A stretch of DNA of 64,000 nucleotides, taken from Phymatolithon calcareum. Its lineage: Eukaryota; Rhodophyta; Florideophyceae; Hapalidiales. Within the stretch, counting starts at the first letter, position 1. Every line of letters starts with the position of its first letter. Of this stretch, positions 20,125 through 29,800 are shown in pieces. The stretch spans positions 930,001-994,000 of the forward strand of contig OZ345367.1 of NCBI GenBank assembly GCA_977006965.1, given 5' to 3'. The notes below the pieces were generated by a model. The model saw nothing but the letters and a program-made list of their open reading frames with translations, did not search any database and was not told the DNA's origin. The position numbers were made by a program, and so were the translations under genes.

Positions 20125-21629
20125 GAGCTCTGCTGGATAGCGCTTATGTGCTTCGAAATCTAAACTGTACGGAAGATTTGCTCCTCGTATCATATCAATA
20201 AATTTAGCTACATTTACTGTCCTGTGTATTCATCCCGCAAATAAAAATCATCATACTGAAATATGAAGTATACTTCATATTTCAGTATCATGATTTTTAT
20301 TTGCGGGATGTATACAGTAATCTCAAAAAAAGAGCACTCTTTGCGGGTTCGCCCGCTCGTGCATTAAAATGCGCCAAAACTTTACAGTAGTTTTTCAATT
20401 GAATTCGAACTACCGGCTACATCTAACTAACTTCTAATTTCAAAATATGGGCGAGTAGCGATGCAATGACAGCTTGCATGCCGATGGTCATGCTCTTCAC
20501 AAATAGTAGCTCCATAGAGCTACAGTACTAGAAAAAAGTGCCAAACGTTTTGAAGGCGAACTTCTTTTGTGTGGCGCCCTGTCCGCTAGTGATTGAAGAA
20601 AATAGGAGGCAGCTGCATAACGTGCAAAGGTCAGTGAATGATGATGTTGAGGTTCCGCTTGCGAAAAAATTGAAGCCAAATCACACCTGCAAGCTGGTTT
20701 TTTTATAGAGGCATGGATGCTATCGTATTCGAGAGAACCATGAATAACAGCGGAGTCACAGATGAAACGGCTATACGAAGAGTTCGAAATGCTGACGAAG
20801 GCATATCACGCTTCGGGAAATGACAGTCGACTTTCGTGGATTCCACGAGCAACATGCATCAGTATCTCCAACCTTTACATTTGTCGAAATGGGAACATGC
20901 TACTTTCGTGACGCCGATGGCGAAAACATGGGTTTCGGCCTTGGAATCTATGGGAAGCTGTGCTCTACCAGTAGCTGTCCGAAAAGTCTGCCAAACGCAG
21001 TCGTGCCCGAAGGCGAATCCCTTGCCAATTAGAAGCACGGGAAGGGAAAACGTTCGACCGCTTTGGTATATGGTAACGCACGTACTTCTCCCTGTTCTCC
21101 TAAGCTCTTGCAGTGGGATCTACATAAACTCTGAGGTAGGCGCACTCGTTGAACCCATGTCACAGTCATCTATGTTCGACATTCCCATCAGCGGCATATG
21201 ATCCCCCCTCACTCGACGTCCAAACCGAGGAGAACGAGCAGTAATGAAGCTGAAATGCTGTTCCCCACTCCGTTGCGTGTAGCTCGCGCGCATTAATCTT
21301 CATATTGGTACGTGATGCTGAGGCGTCTGGTCAACGTTTTCGTGAAGGGCACTAGCAGCTGAGCAGGTATATCCCGAAGATCACGGTCATCAAAACATTG
21401 CAATTTTGGTTTGGTATTTGCGCTGTCGGTGTGGTACAGTGAGCCTTCTATGGTTGCTGTACCTGTCCACACCTGACACTATTAAAGATGCCGACAATCC
21501 ACGGTCGCTGTGGTTGACCGCAATCATTTCCTCGGGGCTAGCATCCACTCTCCACCCGGCACCATTCAATCGCTGTCGGTCATCCGACGCCCATAGAATG
21601 ATATCAGCCACCACTGCCGGGATGGCAGT
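20125..21629. other. No gene recognised
   Basis: Original flank of the LINE target site, then a large palindrome (20231-20310). A 121-codon plus-strand frame (20836-21201) has no motif and is not supported as a gene. Confidence 0.45.
20231..20310. repeat. 80-bp near-perfect palindrome
   Basis: The left arm 20231-20270 begins CATCCCGCAAATAAAAATCA and the right arm 20271-20310 ends in its complement. One mismatch and no loop are seen. Weaker symmetry continues outward (CTGTGTATT and TATACAG). Candidate foldback element or extruding hairpin. Confidence 0.85.
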
Positions 21630-21793
21630 ATATAGGGCTTTGGGTCGCCGACCGACACCGCCTACCCTCAAAGCTCCTTTTCAAGCGTGTGATATCAAGC
21701 ACTCTCTTCTCAATCCTCTCCTATAAACCCGCAATCGACTTTCCTCGCGTCTCAGACGCATCAAACACTTGCTCCAAGATCACCTCAAACGTC
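21630..21793 (+). promoter_or_regulatory. Promoter and leader of CRP4
   Basis: A TATA-like GTATATAGG near 21629-21637 is followed by a leader with GTCTCAGACGCATCAAACAC and then the ATG at 21794. Spacing from TATA to ATG is about 160 nt. The upstream GGCT/GGCATTCC boxes of the other CRP promoters are not evident. Confidence 0.4.
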
Positions 21794-21822
21794 ATGAGGT
21801 CGGCGTTTTCTAACATTGCAGC

Positions 21823-22260
21823 ATGTGCCCTCTCTCTCTCGCAATTATCGCCAGTGTATGGGGTGTGCCCATCGGGCTCGCCTTCGTCAAAGAATCGAGG
21901 AACAAAGGAGACAATTCCACACACGAGGAAGTTGTGAAATTTTTGACACGTGAATACATTGTGGACAATTGCCAGGGGCGCGCGCTGGTGACAGGGCGCT
22001 ACAAGCACTTGAGATTACGTATCAATAACAAGGTGCAGTACATAGTCACGCTTTTCATATGTGCCTTCAGGACCGAATTGGCGCTTGTAGCTGAGGGCGA
22101 CGCTCCTAGAGACGCAGAAGCGGTCCTGCGTTCCATCCGATCCATCTCTACCAATATCCCGAAGTGCTCGAAATCGTTCAGTCGCATGAAATACACTGGC
22201 GTGAACCTCAGTATTTCCGGATCTGGAGCTGCAGTATCGAAGGATGTTAATTGCGCCTGA
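21823..22260 (+). CDS. Divergent CRP paralogue (CRP4), possibly frameshifted at its start
   Basis: The 145 residues begin with a hydrophobic leader (MCPLSLAIIASVWGVPIGLA). The C-terminal half aligns with CRP1/CRP3: IVTLFICAFRTELAL against IVNALVTCALQTNLA, and LRSIRSISTNIPKCSKSF against SGSIRSVFTKVPICSKKF. The paired CC and several other cysteines are lost. The ATG that aligns with the starts of the paralogues is at 21794, in a frame that differs by two bases. The shift falls in a CT run at 21830-21840, consistent with one extra CT. The internal ATG at 21823 may rescue a shorter signal peptide, or the gene may be dead. Confidence 0.55.
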   Translation: MCPLSLAIIASVWGVPIGLAFVKESRNKGDNSTHEEVVKFLTREYIVDNCQGRALVTGRYKHLRLRINNKVQYIVTLFICAFRTELALVAEGDAPRDAEAVLRSIRSISTNIPKCSKSFSRMKYTGVNLSISGSGAAVSKDVNCA

Positions 22261-22562
22261 GTAGGACATTTGCGTGACTTGCGGTAGGGGCTTGCACTTC
22301 CGATCTCCGTCAATAGAAGGTGCACAACACGCTGATGCTGTGTGTTTTCCAAAAACTTCTGCACAGTTTCAATGGATTGCTGCCTGAGCTCTATCGTCTC
22401 TGTCAGCTTCCTGGTCTCATCCTACCTTAACGCCCATATCGCAACACCTCATTGGGGCGTTACTTTTAGCATCTCAATGTCAAACACAACTATCATGCGA
22501 ACAAACGTAAAGATCGTCCTGTCAGTACTAAACTCGCCCATGCTGCGCGGTGCTCAAGTCCA

Positions 22563-23210
22563 CTACAACTCACCATCTGGTATAGAAGGCCTATTACCGT
22601 TTAGGTAAATGTTCTTAAACCGCTGATACGCCGCAAACTCCGTCGGCACCGGCCCTCTACTCGTCTTCCCGCCATACCCTAGCGCGGCCGGCACCAGTGC
22701 ACGTCTCCGTCCGCCAACGCGCATGCCGCGCAAAGCCTCGTCCAGTCCGGTGATTATCGTGCCGTCACCGACGCGCACGACCAGGGCGTCGCCCTCGTAC
22801 GTACTGGCAATCTTCCAGCCATTACGCGCGCCGGTCGTGCCTGTCACAACGTGGAAGCGGACCGTGTCCCCTTCGCCAGCCGCCGGCCCTGTGCCACCCA
22901 CCGCAAAGTCGTAGTAACGCAACCCGGACGGAGTAGTCACGACAGCAGAATTGGTGGTGCGAACCGATGAGCTGCGCGAACTCGCGTGCGCTGCGTCGGG
23001 AGGCAAAGCAACCGTGACGGGGGCAAAGGCGATGGAGAGGAGGAAGGCACGCCGACTGGAACTCGGAACGGTTGGACTCTTGGTTATATCATAATGACGC
23101 ACGGGCGAATGTGGAATGGAGCAGGAGCAACGTTTGCGTCTTCCGTGTGCTTCGCTAGGTGCAGGCCGCACAACAGACGCGCTCAAATAGGCGAACATCG
23201 TAACTGTCAT
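22563..23210 (-). CDS. FKBP-type peptidyl-prolyl isomerase, thylakoid-lumen type
   Basis: FKBPs catalyse cis-trans isomerisation of Xaa-Pro bonds. The ATG at 23210 gives 215 residues. The N-terminus looks like a bipartite plastid targeting sequence: a basic Ser-rich transit region, then a twin-arginine signal SSRRAFLLSIAFAP ending PPDAAHA, expected to be cut in the thylakoid lumen. The FKBP domain follows (about residues 95-205): PSGLRYYDFAVGGTG, EGDTVRFHVVTG, GDGTIITGLDEALRGMRVGG, ALGYGG. Some active-site aromatic residues differ from canonical FKBP12, as is common in lumenal members. It lies between two CRP genes on the strand of CRP2; no functional link is implied. Confidence 0.85.
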   Translation of the reverse strand: MTVTMFAYLSASVVRPAPSEAHGRRKRCSCSIPHSPVRHYDITKSPTVPSSSRRAFLLSIAFAPVTVALPPDAAHASSRSSSVRTTNSAVVTTPSGLRYYDFAVGGTGPAAGEGDTVRFHVVTGTTGARNGWKIASTYEGDALVVRVGDGTIITGLDEALRGMRVGGRRRALVPAALGYGGKTSRGPVPTEFAAYQRFKNIYLNGNRPSIPDGEL

Positions 23211-23640
23211 AGTAACAAATCTGATCACGCACGATCGATGTCTGGGATAACGTGTATTGGACAGCTAGACGTCGGGGCTCGTGCCAAGCGATCCAGACGT
23301 CTCCCCGAAAAGAGGTCACCTTGCATCATCTTAGCACAATTAGTGTGGCTTTATGATCACAATGTTACCGGAGCTGCCTGTACTATGCGTGGCAGTATTG
23401 CTCAAGATCGAAAGTATGGGAAACTACACATTGAGACTGAGAATGGGAGCATACAAGTTTCTAACCTTTACAGGGTAGAGATCTACGAGAGGCAATAGCG
23501 GAGGAGGAGAAGAAAAGGGCAAAAAGCCCCTTCCACAGCAGCTTTAAGACGGCAATAAACAGCACCTATTCTCGCCCCAGAAACAAGAATTGAACAGATG
23601 TTTTTCCGTGGAAGGGGAGCAGACATGTATAGTCAGCAGC
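23211..23640. other. No gene recognised
   Basis: Spacer between the FKBP start and the CRP2 stop. Nothing is recognised. Confidence 0.45.
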
Positions 23641-24045
23641 CTATATTCTGGCACCAAATCCCGTACCACATCTGTTGGTGCATATCACTGACAAAATTGT
23701 GCGGATGGAGCCCGATGCCAATTCTGTACGTGCCGTTCTTGGTGCCGAGTCAAAGTGGAGCGCACAGGTAACCAAGGCGTTTACAATCGAAATTTCCGGC
23801 GCACACACAGCGTAGTCATTGTCTCCATCCTCAAAGTCTTGAACCATCTTTTGCAATTTCTCGTCGAAGCACGCACATGCGTCGTGGTAGAGGTCCATTT
23901 CAATAGTACGCTTGTTGCACATATCCACTAGAGCCTTGAGAGCGGTCTCCTTAAAGCAGACGATCTTGGCGGGCGCAACCGGTACTCCCACAGCCATGGC
24001 GATAGCCAGGGCGAATACCGCCGCCGTAGTTGCGAACGGGGTCAT
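23641..24045 (-). CDS. Small secreted cysteine-rich protein CRP2, altered C-terminus
   Basis: Starting at the ATG 24045-24043, chosen because MTPFATTAAVFALAIAMAVG aligns with the starts of CRP1 and CRP3. The chain has 134 residues: a signal peptide to about residue 22, then KIVCFKETALKALVDMCNKR, YHDACACFDEKLQKMV, the acidic DGDNDY and IVNALVTCALHFDSAP. After ASGSIRTI the sequence departs from the family: PICSKKFPCC is replaced by an unrelated 16-residue tail. Either the 3' end was replaced or truncated, or an unrecognised intron begins at GTCAGT near the divergence point. No matching exon is visible within 150 bp downstream. Confidence 0.75.
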   Translation of the reverse strand: MTPFATTAAVFALAIAMAVGVPVAPAKIVCFKETALKALVDMCNKRTIEMDLYHDACACFDEKLQKMVQDFEDGDNDYAVCAPEISIVNALVTCALHFDSAPRTARTELASGSIRTILSVICTNRCGTGFGARI

Positions 24046-24150
24046 TGAGTTTGTGCCGGATGATGTCGAACGTGATGAGTGAATCCTCTGATCGCGGGGG
24101 TGGGAGCGGATGGGGTGTTGGGTGTGGACAGGTGACGTTGCAAGAGTGGA

Positions 24151-24228
24151 TCGGGAGTATAATATCATGTGCTGTGAACTGGGAGCTAGAAAACGCGGGA
24201 ATGTCGAGGAAGATGGCCAGTGTCAGCC
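24151..24228 (-). promoter_or_regulatory. CRP promoter module of CRP2
   Basis: On the minus strand from 24228: GGCTGACACTGG, CATCTTCCTCGACATTCCCG, CGTTTTCTAGC, and a TATA-like ATATTATACT at 24166-24157. The order and spacing of boxes match CRP1 and the orphan promoter. Confidence 0.6.
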
Positions 24229-24249
24229 CTGCTCACAAAGCGCGCGATG

Positions 24250-25217
24250 CAAAGTGGTTGGGTGTTGGGGCGTGTGGGGCAGCTCCTAAATATAGTGCCC
24301 GTTTATAGACCGTGAGGAAGAGTGTATATATTTTCAGAAGAGCAGCATGAATCGACAGGAAAACGAATTCTCTGCCGGCACTGTATCTTGGCACCTTTGA
24401 CAAGGGAGGCACGTGGTGGTTCATGAATGAGATTCCCGTGAAACGGCAGAAATGTGGCGACACTGCGTGGGCTAGTGGGCTGGAAAAACAAATATCTCTG
24501 GAGATATTTGTTGCAGCGCGCCGCTGAAAATGTACGTGCTTCATCCACCTATGATGGTGGTAGTGAAAGAATAAGTTCTCACTCTGGAGGCCGTGAGCAT
24601 CGCAGATTTACCGTTTCACTCTATTGATATGCCTATTGATGCTTCAGAAATCAAGTAGTAAAAGAAAGTCCGCGGATCGAGGGGCGGATGTGGTCGTGAA
24701 CCGTATGTGTATGGTTCAGTAGAGTAGGGCCATTTCGATAGGCTTACGAGTATTCGAACGAGCCTTTCTTTTAACAGTTTTTGCGTAGCTCAGTTCTCAG
24801 TTTCGGGGCTTTTCGGGGGCTTCTGAGCTGCATGCAAGTGAGCCGGGTAATCCATTTTAACTTCATTGCCGCTTCAAATGGCAGCAATGTTAGTCATTGC
24901 AACGTCCCATCACCGTAAGCACTCAGATGCTTGCTCGGAACGTCCACGACAGGCACTGTCCAAGCTAGTGAGTTCGACAGGCGGAAACAGTGTGCTAGCT
25001 CCTTTCGCGATGGCGAACATGAATACCGATTAGCTAGATACGAAATGCATCAGTATGCTGCGCGAACGAGATCCTGCGATCTCGAAACGGCTCTTAGCGT
25101 ATCCGCAAGAAGCAAATTCATTTTACAAGCTTTGCGAGGACTTCAGCAACTTCGGTGGACATCTGCAGTTTCCAATACAATTTCAAGGTTAGCAGTGGTT
25201 TTTCGAGGGTGCCGTTT
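24250..25217. other. No gene recognised; contains one small hairpin
   Basis: A perfect inverted repeat, AACAAATATCTC-TG-GAGATATTTGTT, lies at 24487-24512. No other structure or gene is apparent. Confidence 0.45.
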
Positions 25218-25617
25218 GCTTCTAGAGGGGCCTTCTTGAGAATTCATCAAAATCGCGGCATAGACCCAGTCAAAAAAGTCCTCATTACCAGTCATTATTT
25301 CGTGGACTGGTTACCAGGACGCGGCATAGGTTTTCAGTGGCTGAGTGTTGATTTGCAAACTTTCGCTTCAGATGTTTTTGCACACTTTTGAGCAAAAACT
25401 TGAAACATCACGAAAAGTTTGGTTGAAAAGCAATTCCACTTCCGAAAACTAAAAATCGTTATGAGAAAAATGTCCCATAGATGAGCGCATCAGCCGCGCC
25501 ATACCTATGCCGCGTCCTCATTACGGGTGAAAATATTTCAGACTGGATTTGAGGACTTTTCCAGACTGGTACTGCGGACGCAAAAATCGAATTCTCAAGA
25601 AGGTCCCTCTTCTAGTT
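25218..25617. repeat. Foldback (long terminal inverted repeat) element, about 400 bp
   Basis: The left arm 25218-25332 and right arm 25503-25617 are imperfect inverted copies. Shared landmarks in order are CCTTCTTGAGAATTC, AAGTCCTCA, CCAGTC and GGACGCGGCATAGGT. The central 170 bp are unique. No target duplication was identified. It resembles a non-autonomous foldback transposon. Confidence 0.65.
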
Positions 25618-27389
25618 ACCTCTGGCGGCGGATGCCATTGTCGAGTCTCGATTGTTTGCAAGAGCAACTCCGAGCCATTCATGAGGACGAAATGGCTGCT
25701 TGTCAGCTATGGTCAACGAAAAGATCAGACAAAACTGATTTGACCGAGATGACTGGGGATGTCATTAAAATGAGCAGATGTGGGACAAAAGGGGCTGGGA
25801 GGGAACATTAAGGCTGGCGAAACGGGAAATTCGGGGTCATACAATCTAAATTTCGAGAGTTTCACATACGTCTACAGTACTTATTGCCTGTGCTGGACAT
25901 CTCTCGTAATTGAACTGATATCGGCAAACGCTGTTCACCCCATGCTGGATCGTTGACAACTTTCAAAGAGTCGGTAACATCGAAATGCGGTTTTGAAAGT
26001 TGTAGCATTGCTGTTTACAACCTACGATTTACGTGATGCGTTTGACATTGTCGCCACGAGCTCGAGCTTGTGACGACAATGGCATCCAGCAGTAACCATT
26101 TGTTGCTAAAACTTCTTCGTATTCACTTTCATTTTCGTCAAAATGTTGGTAGAAATCTTTGTGGAGAAACCGCGGTACACGTACAACGAATGCAGTCGGG
26201 AAGAAAATGCTGTGAAATGATGAATGAAGATAGAAGCAATATCGCTTCGCATCAGGCGGTTTGTTACGCTCAGTCGATGTGAGATGACGTCCTGTGGTTG
26301 TACACCATGCCAGCCCATGCAAACCCTGGAATAGTGTAAGCGTCCTCTTTGGCTATCGACACCGTCAACGAAGAGTGTAGCTCAGGAGAGCCTCGCAGTC
26401 TACGACACCGTCTTTTAGGGAGCCGTGCCTCCACAGCCCTCGCCGGTTGCTACTCTCGGTCTCTTGCGGGCCGAATGTCGACCAACGACCTCCAGTGGTC
26501 TATGCGTTGATGATACTGAGAACTGAAGATCGGAGGAGCGGATGGATTTGGACGCAAGACGTATGCGCCGGACGACATCGATGTCGGGAACGTGCACCTG
26601 ACGCTCCCATGGGCTGACTAACACACCATGATTCCCCATTCACTAAATGTGCGAATAATGGGTACACACAGTACTCGGCATCTACACTATCCGGGGGAAC
26701 AAATTCCATCACGAAGATAGAGCCGGTGTGCGTCGCAAAGCACGGAAATCACTCTTTCATGCAGGGAGGGCAGACTGACGAAGCGTGAACGTAGTGTTCT
26801 GCCAGTCCCCGAGCCACACGTTAGTACTGGTCACATCGTGGCACACCCTCTCCCGGCGAGATGCAGTCTTGTCATTGCGGAAGACTTCGTAGTACGCTCT
26901 TCATCGGCCACAGGCCACACACCTTGCCGATAGTATTGTAGTAGGGTAGGGCGTGGTCGTGCCAACACTGCACGATGAACGCGACCAGGTTAAGTCGTAA
27001 ACTCGCACTGTGCCCCCAAAAGGAATTTGCGCATTTCCCTCGACACCTTGACGTCGGCCTACGCCCCTTCCATCGTTAACTTTCTTCTCAGATAGTCTTG
27101 AACGACCGGGGTGACTAGAGCGTCTTGCGCAATTTGATTTGATCAACCGTGCCGCCGTCGAGTGGAAAGCTACATGTCCAATAAGCGAAAAAATGCATTG
27201 CATCTCCCATACACTGTCTAAACAGAGCGCAGGGTGTCGACGTGTACCAGGACAATACGGGCAGTAACACGTAGCCTTCCCTGCAGGAAATGAGAGCGGA
27301 CTCCGCCAACTCGCTTGCAAATGGAGAAACAGTCCCTCCACACACCTCCTTCAATCAGGGTGTACGCCTCATCAGCAAGCATTGAACGT
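25618..27389. other. No gene recognised; open-frame patches of unknown origin
   Basis: Several minus-strand frames (26106-26322, 26500-26712, 26901-27354) are each under 150 codons and overlap in different phases. This would fit a decayed coding element, but no motif is identifiable. Confidence 0.35.
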
Positions 27390-28121
27390 TTACACTCCAT
27401 CAACTGCAGAATCCCCCTCCTCCGCGCGCTCCATCGCCACTCCCAATCTCCGTAGCACCCACGGTCGTCCAAAAACCTCTGCGCAATTGCTCACAACCCC
27501 CTGATCAAATCGACCTGGCGGCACCTGTCCGCGTGGCGCAAGCGCCGCCACTGTTAAGAATTCCCTCGGTGTCCGATTTGACATTACAAGATACAAGTGA
27601 AACCCCGCCAGTGCAACAAGCGCAAGCGCAATTCCACACGTCCCATGAAACGCGTACAACCACAACAAATGCCGCCGCACGTGCGGCCCGCCCCCAAACA
27701 CAGCGTGAAACTCCCTCGGAACTCGTTTTCCGCACGCTCCCACCGTCATGCAAGCCCCACCCGCACCGGATATAAGTAGCATCAGAAATGCAAGCCGGTT
27801 GTGCGCGCCAATGCACACGTCCAGCATGCTGCAGTGGTGCAAGCGCGCAGTCACGCACACGCCGCACCGCGCGCAGTGCGTCGTGCGCGTCTGCATCGAC
27901 GCACCACAATGCTCGCAGCCCTGCTCAACGGGCTGCGGCAATGGCGGCGATCTCCCGGCGCGTGCGGCGCTCCCCAGCGCGCCGAGCGCGAGGAGCCAGA
28001 TAAAGATGGCTGTCACGCCGCGCGCGCACGTGCTTGCGAGAAGGAGAACGGCGACGATAGCTCCGAGCACAATGACCAATGCGCGTAGATGCGCGAAGAG
28101 TGATGCGCAACGACGGCGCAT
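27390..28121 (-). CDS. DHHC-type protein S-acyltransferase with LHHC in place of DHHC
   Basis: DHHC enzymes transfer palmitate to protein cysteines at membranes. The ATG at 28121 gives 243 residues. Two TM helices come first (about 11-55). The cysteine-rich domain follows: CEHCGA, HCARCGVCVTARLHHC and CIGAHNR. Two more TM helices come next, a TPRE motif in the position of TTxE, and a C-terminal FDQGVVSNCAEVFG that fits the PaCCT motif. All zinc-binding Cys/His and the catalytic Cys are kept, but the Asp of DHHC is Leu, which would be expected to weaken or change activity. It is divergent to the adenylate-kinase-like gene, with a 362-bp shared upstream region. Confidence 0.82.
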   Translation of the reverse strand: MRRRCASLFAHLRALVIVLGAIVAVLLLASTCARGVTAIFIWLLALGALGSAARAGRSPPLPQPVEQGCEHCGASMQTRTTHCARCGVCVTARLHHCSMLDVCIGAHNRLAFLMLLISGAGGACMTVGACGKRVPREFHAVFGGGPHVRRHLLWLYAFHGTCGIALALVALAGFHLYLVMSNRTPREFLTVAALAPRGQVPPGRFDQGVVSNCAEVFGRPWVLRRLGVAMERAEEGDSAVDGV

Positions 28122-28483
28122 TTCACGTGTGTGCGGTCGGTCGGGAAAGGCGCGGCGGCCCGCCCTTTCGCAATCCGTGCCGCGGAATGCTCCGCGTGAT
28201 GAAGGTAGGGCGACTGCCCACAATTTCCAGCGCGGCGGACACGTGTTTGATATGGAATGGTGTAATGCTACACAGGAATTTCCTCATGTCATACAATGCC
28301 GACCAATAGTCGTATTCGACACTACGTTGCTAAATGCGTGTCCCGGCATGCCTTCATCATCGATCGTGTGTGTGCGTGTCTGCGCAAGTTCAACTGCCCC
28401 GCGGCGTGCGCCGCCGCCACTGAAGTGGCGCAAGTCGACGAGATTGCATCCGTGCCCAGCAACATCCCCCCAACGGGAACATC
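28122..28483. promoter_or_regulatory. Shared upstream region of divergent genes
   Basis: A GC-rich 362-bp spacer between the ATG of the acyltransferase (minus) and the ATG of the adenylate-kinase-like gene (plus). No TATA box is clear. Confidence 0.4.
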
Positions 28484-29800
28484 ATGCTGAGCCTGTGGCA
28501 TGTATCTCGGCGCGGCTTGTGCGCTCTGGCGCGTGTCGCAGGACCGGCGCGTGTGACACCGGCGGCGGCGGGGCCGCCGTCGACTGCGCGCGGTGCGTTT
28601 GAAAATGTGTGGTCTCGTCTTGAAAATACCGGTGTCCCGCTCGTGTTTCCCAAGGAGATCATCTGGTTGAATGGTGCACCCGGCTCCGGAAAGACGCGAA
28701 ACTCGCGCTTCATGATGGAGACGCGCGGCTTCGGTCATGCACCGATAGTCATGTCCGATGTGCTCTCCAGTGCATCTGGTGCGGCACGGGCGGCGATTGA
28801 GTGTGGACAGTTGGTGGATGATGAGGTGGTGCTCGAATCTTTGTTTGATGTTTTGTTACAGCCGCAACATCGGTCCGGTGCTCTTGTGGATGGCTTTCCG
28901 CGCACTTCGTCGCAAGTGGAATGTTTGCCGCTACTGAGGGATAAAATGCGCCAATTGCGCGCCCTTCATGTTGCCGAGCGTGCGAACAAGTCGGTCGTTG
29001 AAGCGCCTCGTGTTATCTACCCAGTCCCGAAATTCTTTGTGTGTATCCTTTATGTTGGTAAGGAGGAAAGCGTGCGAAGACAGTTGTTCCGTGGGGAGCT
29101 TGCCCAACGACATAATGAACGTGTGCGAGAGACGGGAACCGGTGTTTTGGTCACTGAACGCAAGACCGATTTTGACCGCAAACTTATCGAACATCGATAC
29201 GAAATTTTCGAGCAGCATAAGGATACATTGCTCGCGCTTCAACATCACTTTCCCTTTTCCGTCATTGATGCTGAACGTCCTATAGATGCTGTGCAACGTC
29301 AGATTTTGAAACAATTCCGGTATCAATCCAACCAAGAACTGCGTGCATCAACTTTTGGTGCTATCGACCGTGTCCCCCTGGCAAACAAGCTGCGCTTCAA
29401 TGCTCGGGACGCACTTGTTACTCGACTTGACGAATATGATGAATTGCATCGAGAAGACTTTGCCACTGCCGTACAATTTGTCAACTATCGCATCGTGCCT
29501 GCGTGCCGTAATGCTGCCTTCTGCGGTGCTACCTCCGTTCAGGTTTGTCCTGAGGATGAACTGTACACAGAATTTGAGCGTAATGGTTTTGCACAGATGG
29601 TCATCGATGTACTGGCAGAGCGTGGATATGGCGCGGAATATGTCCCCGAGGAGCAATTTGTGCCCGTGAAATTCTCCGCTAGTAGTGGGAAGATTTTCTG
29701 TGAGCGAAGGGTTACGCATGTCATGAAGGTCTCTTTTCCAAGAGCACAGCTTACTGGATCGTGGAGCGGCGGGAACTCGGAAGTTGCAACACGAGGCTAG
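28484..29800 (+). CDS. Adenylate-kinase-like protein with organelle-type leader and unknown C-terminal region
   Basis: Adenylate kinases interconvert ATP, AMP and ADP. The 438-residue product has an Arg/Ala-rich leader (1-37) typical of an organelle transit peptide. The P-loop GAPGSGKT is at 64-71, the segment GQLVDDEVVLESLFDVLL fits the AMP-binding region, and DGFPRT is at 136-141. R-rich residues 199-228 may stand for the reduced LID. Beyond about 285 a roughly 150-residue extension is not recognised; it includes VPACRNAAFCGATSVQVCPE and a final RRVTHVMKVSFP. Plant plastid adenylate kinases can have C-terminal extensions, but homology to those was not established. The substrate assignment is therefore tentative. 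Confidence 0.75.
   Translation: MLSLWHVSRRGLCALARVAGPARVTPAAAGPPSTARGAFENVWSRLENTGVPLVFPKEIIWLNGAPGSGKTRNSRFMMETRGFGHAPIVMSDVLSSASGAARAAIECGQLVDDEVVLESLFDVLLQPQHRSGALVDGFPRTSSQVECLPLLRDKMRQLRALHVAERANKSVVEAPRVIYPVPKFFVCILYVGKEESVRRQLFRGELAQRHNERVRETGTGVLVTERKTDFDRKLIEHRYEIFEQHKDTLLALQHHFPFSVIDAERPIDAVQRQILKQFRYQSNQELRASTFGAIDRVPLANKLRFNARDALVTRLDEYDELHREDFATAVQFVNYRIVPACRNAAFCGATSVQVCPEDELYTEFERNGFAQMVIDVLAERGYGAEYVPEEQFVPVKFSASSGKIFCERRVTHVMKVSFPRAQLTGSWSGGNSEVATRG

Noticed and set aside
20836-21201. 121-codon plus-strand frame
   Set aside because: No signal peptide, domain or conserved context; chance length is likely.
26901-27341. 146-codon minus-strand frame downstream of the acyltransferase
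   Set aside because: No recognisable motif; neighbouring frames in other phases are equally open, so no coding direction is supported.
27748-28602. 284-codon plus-strand frame
   Set aside because: It is the GC-rich antisense of the DHHC acyltransferase gene; no motif, and the minus frame has clear zinc-binding residues.
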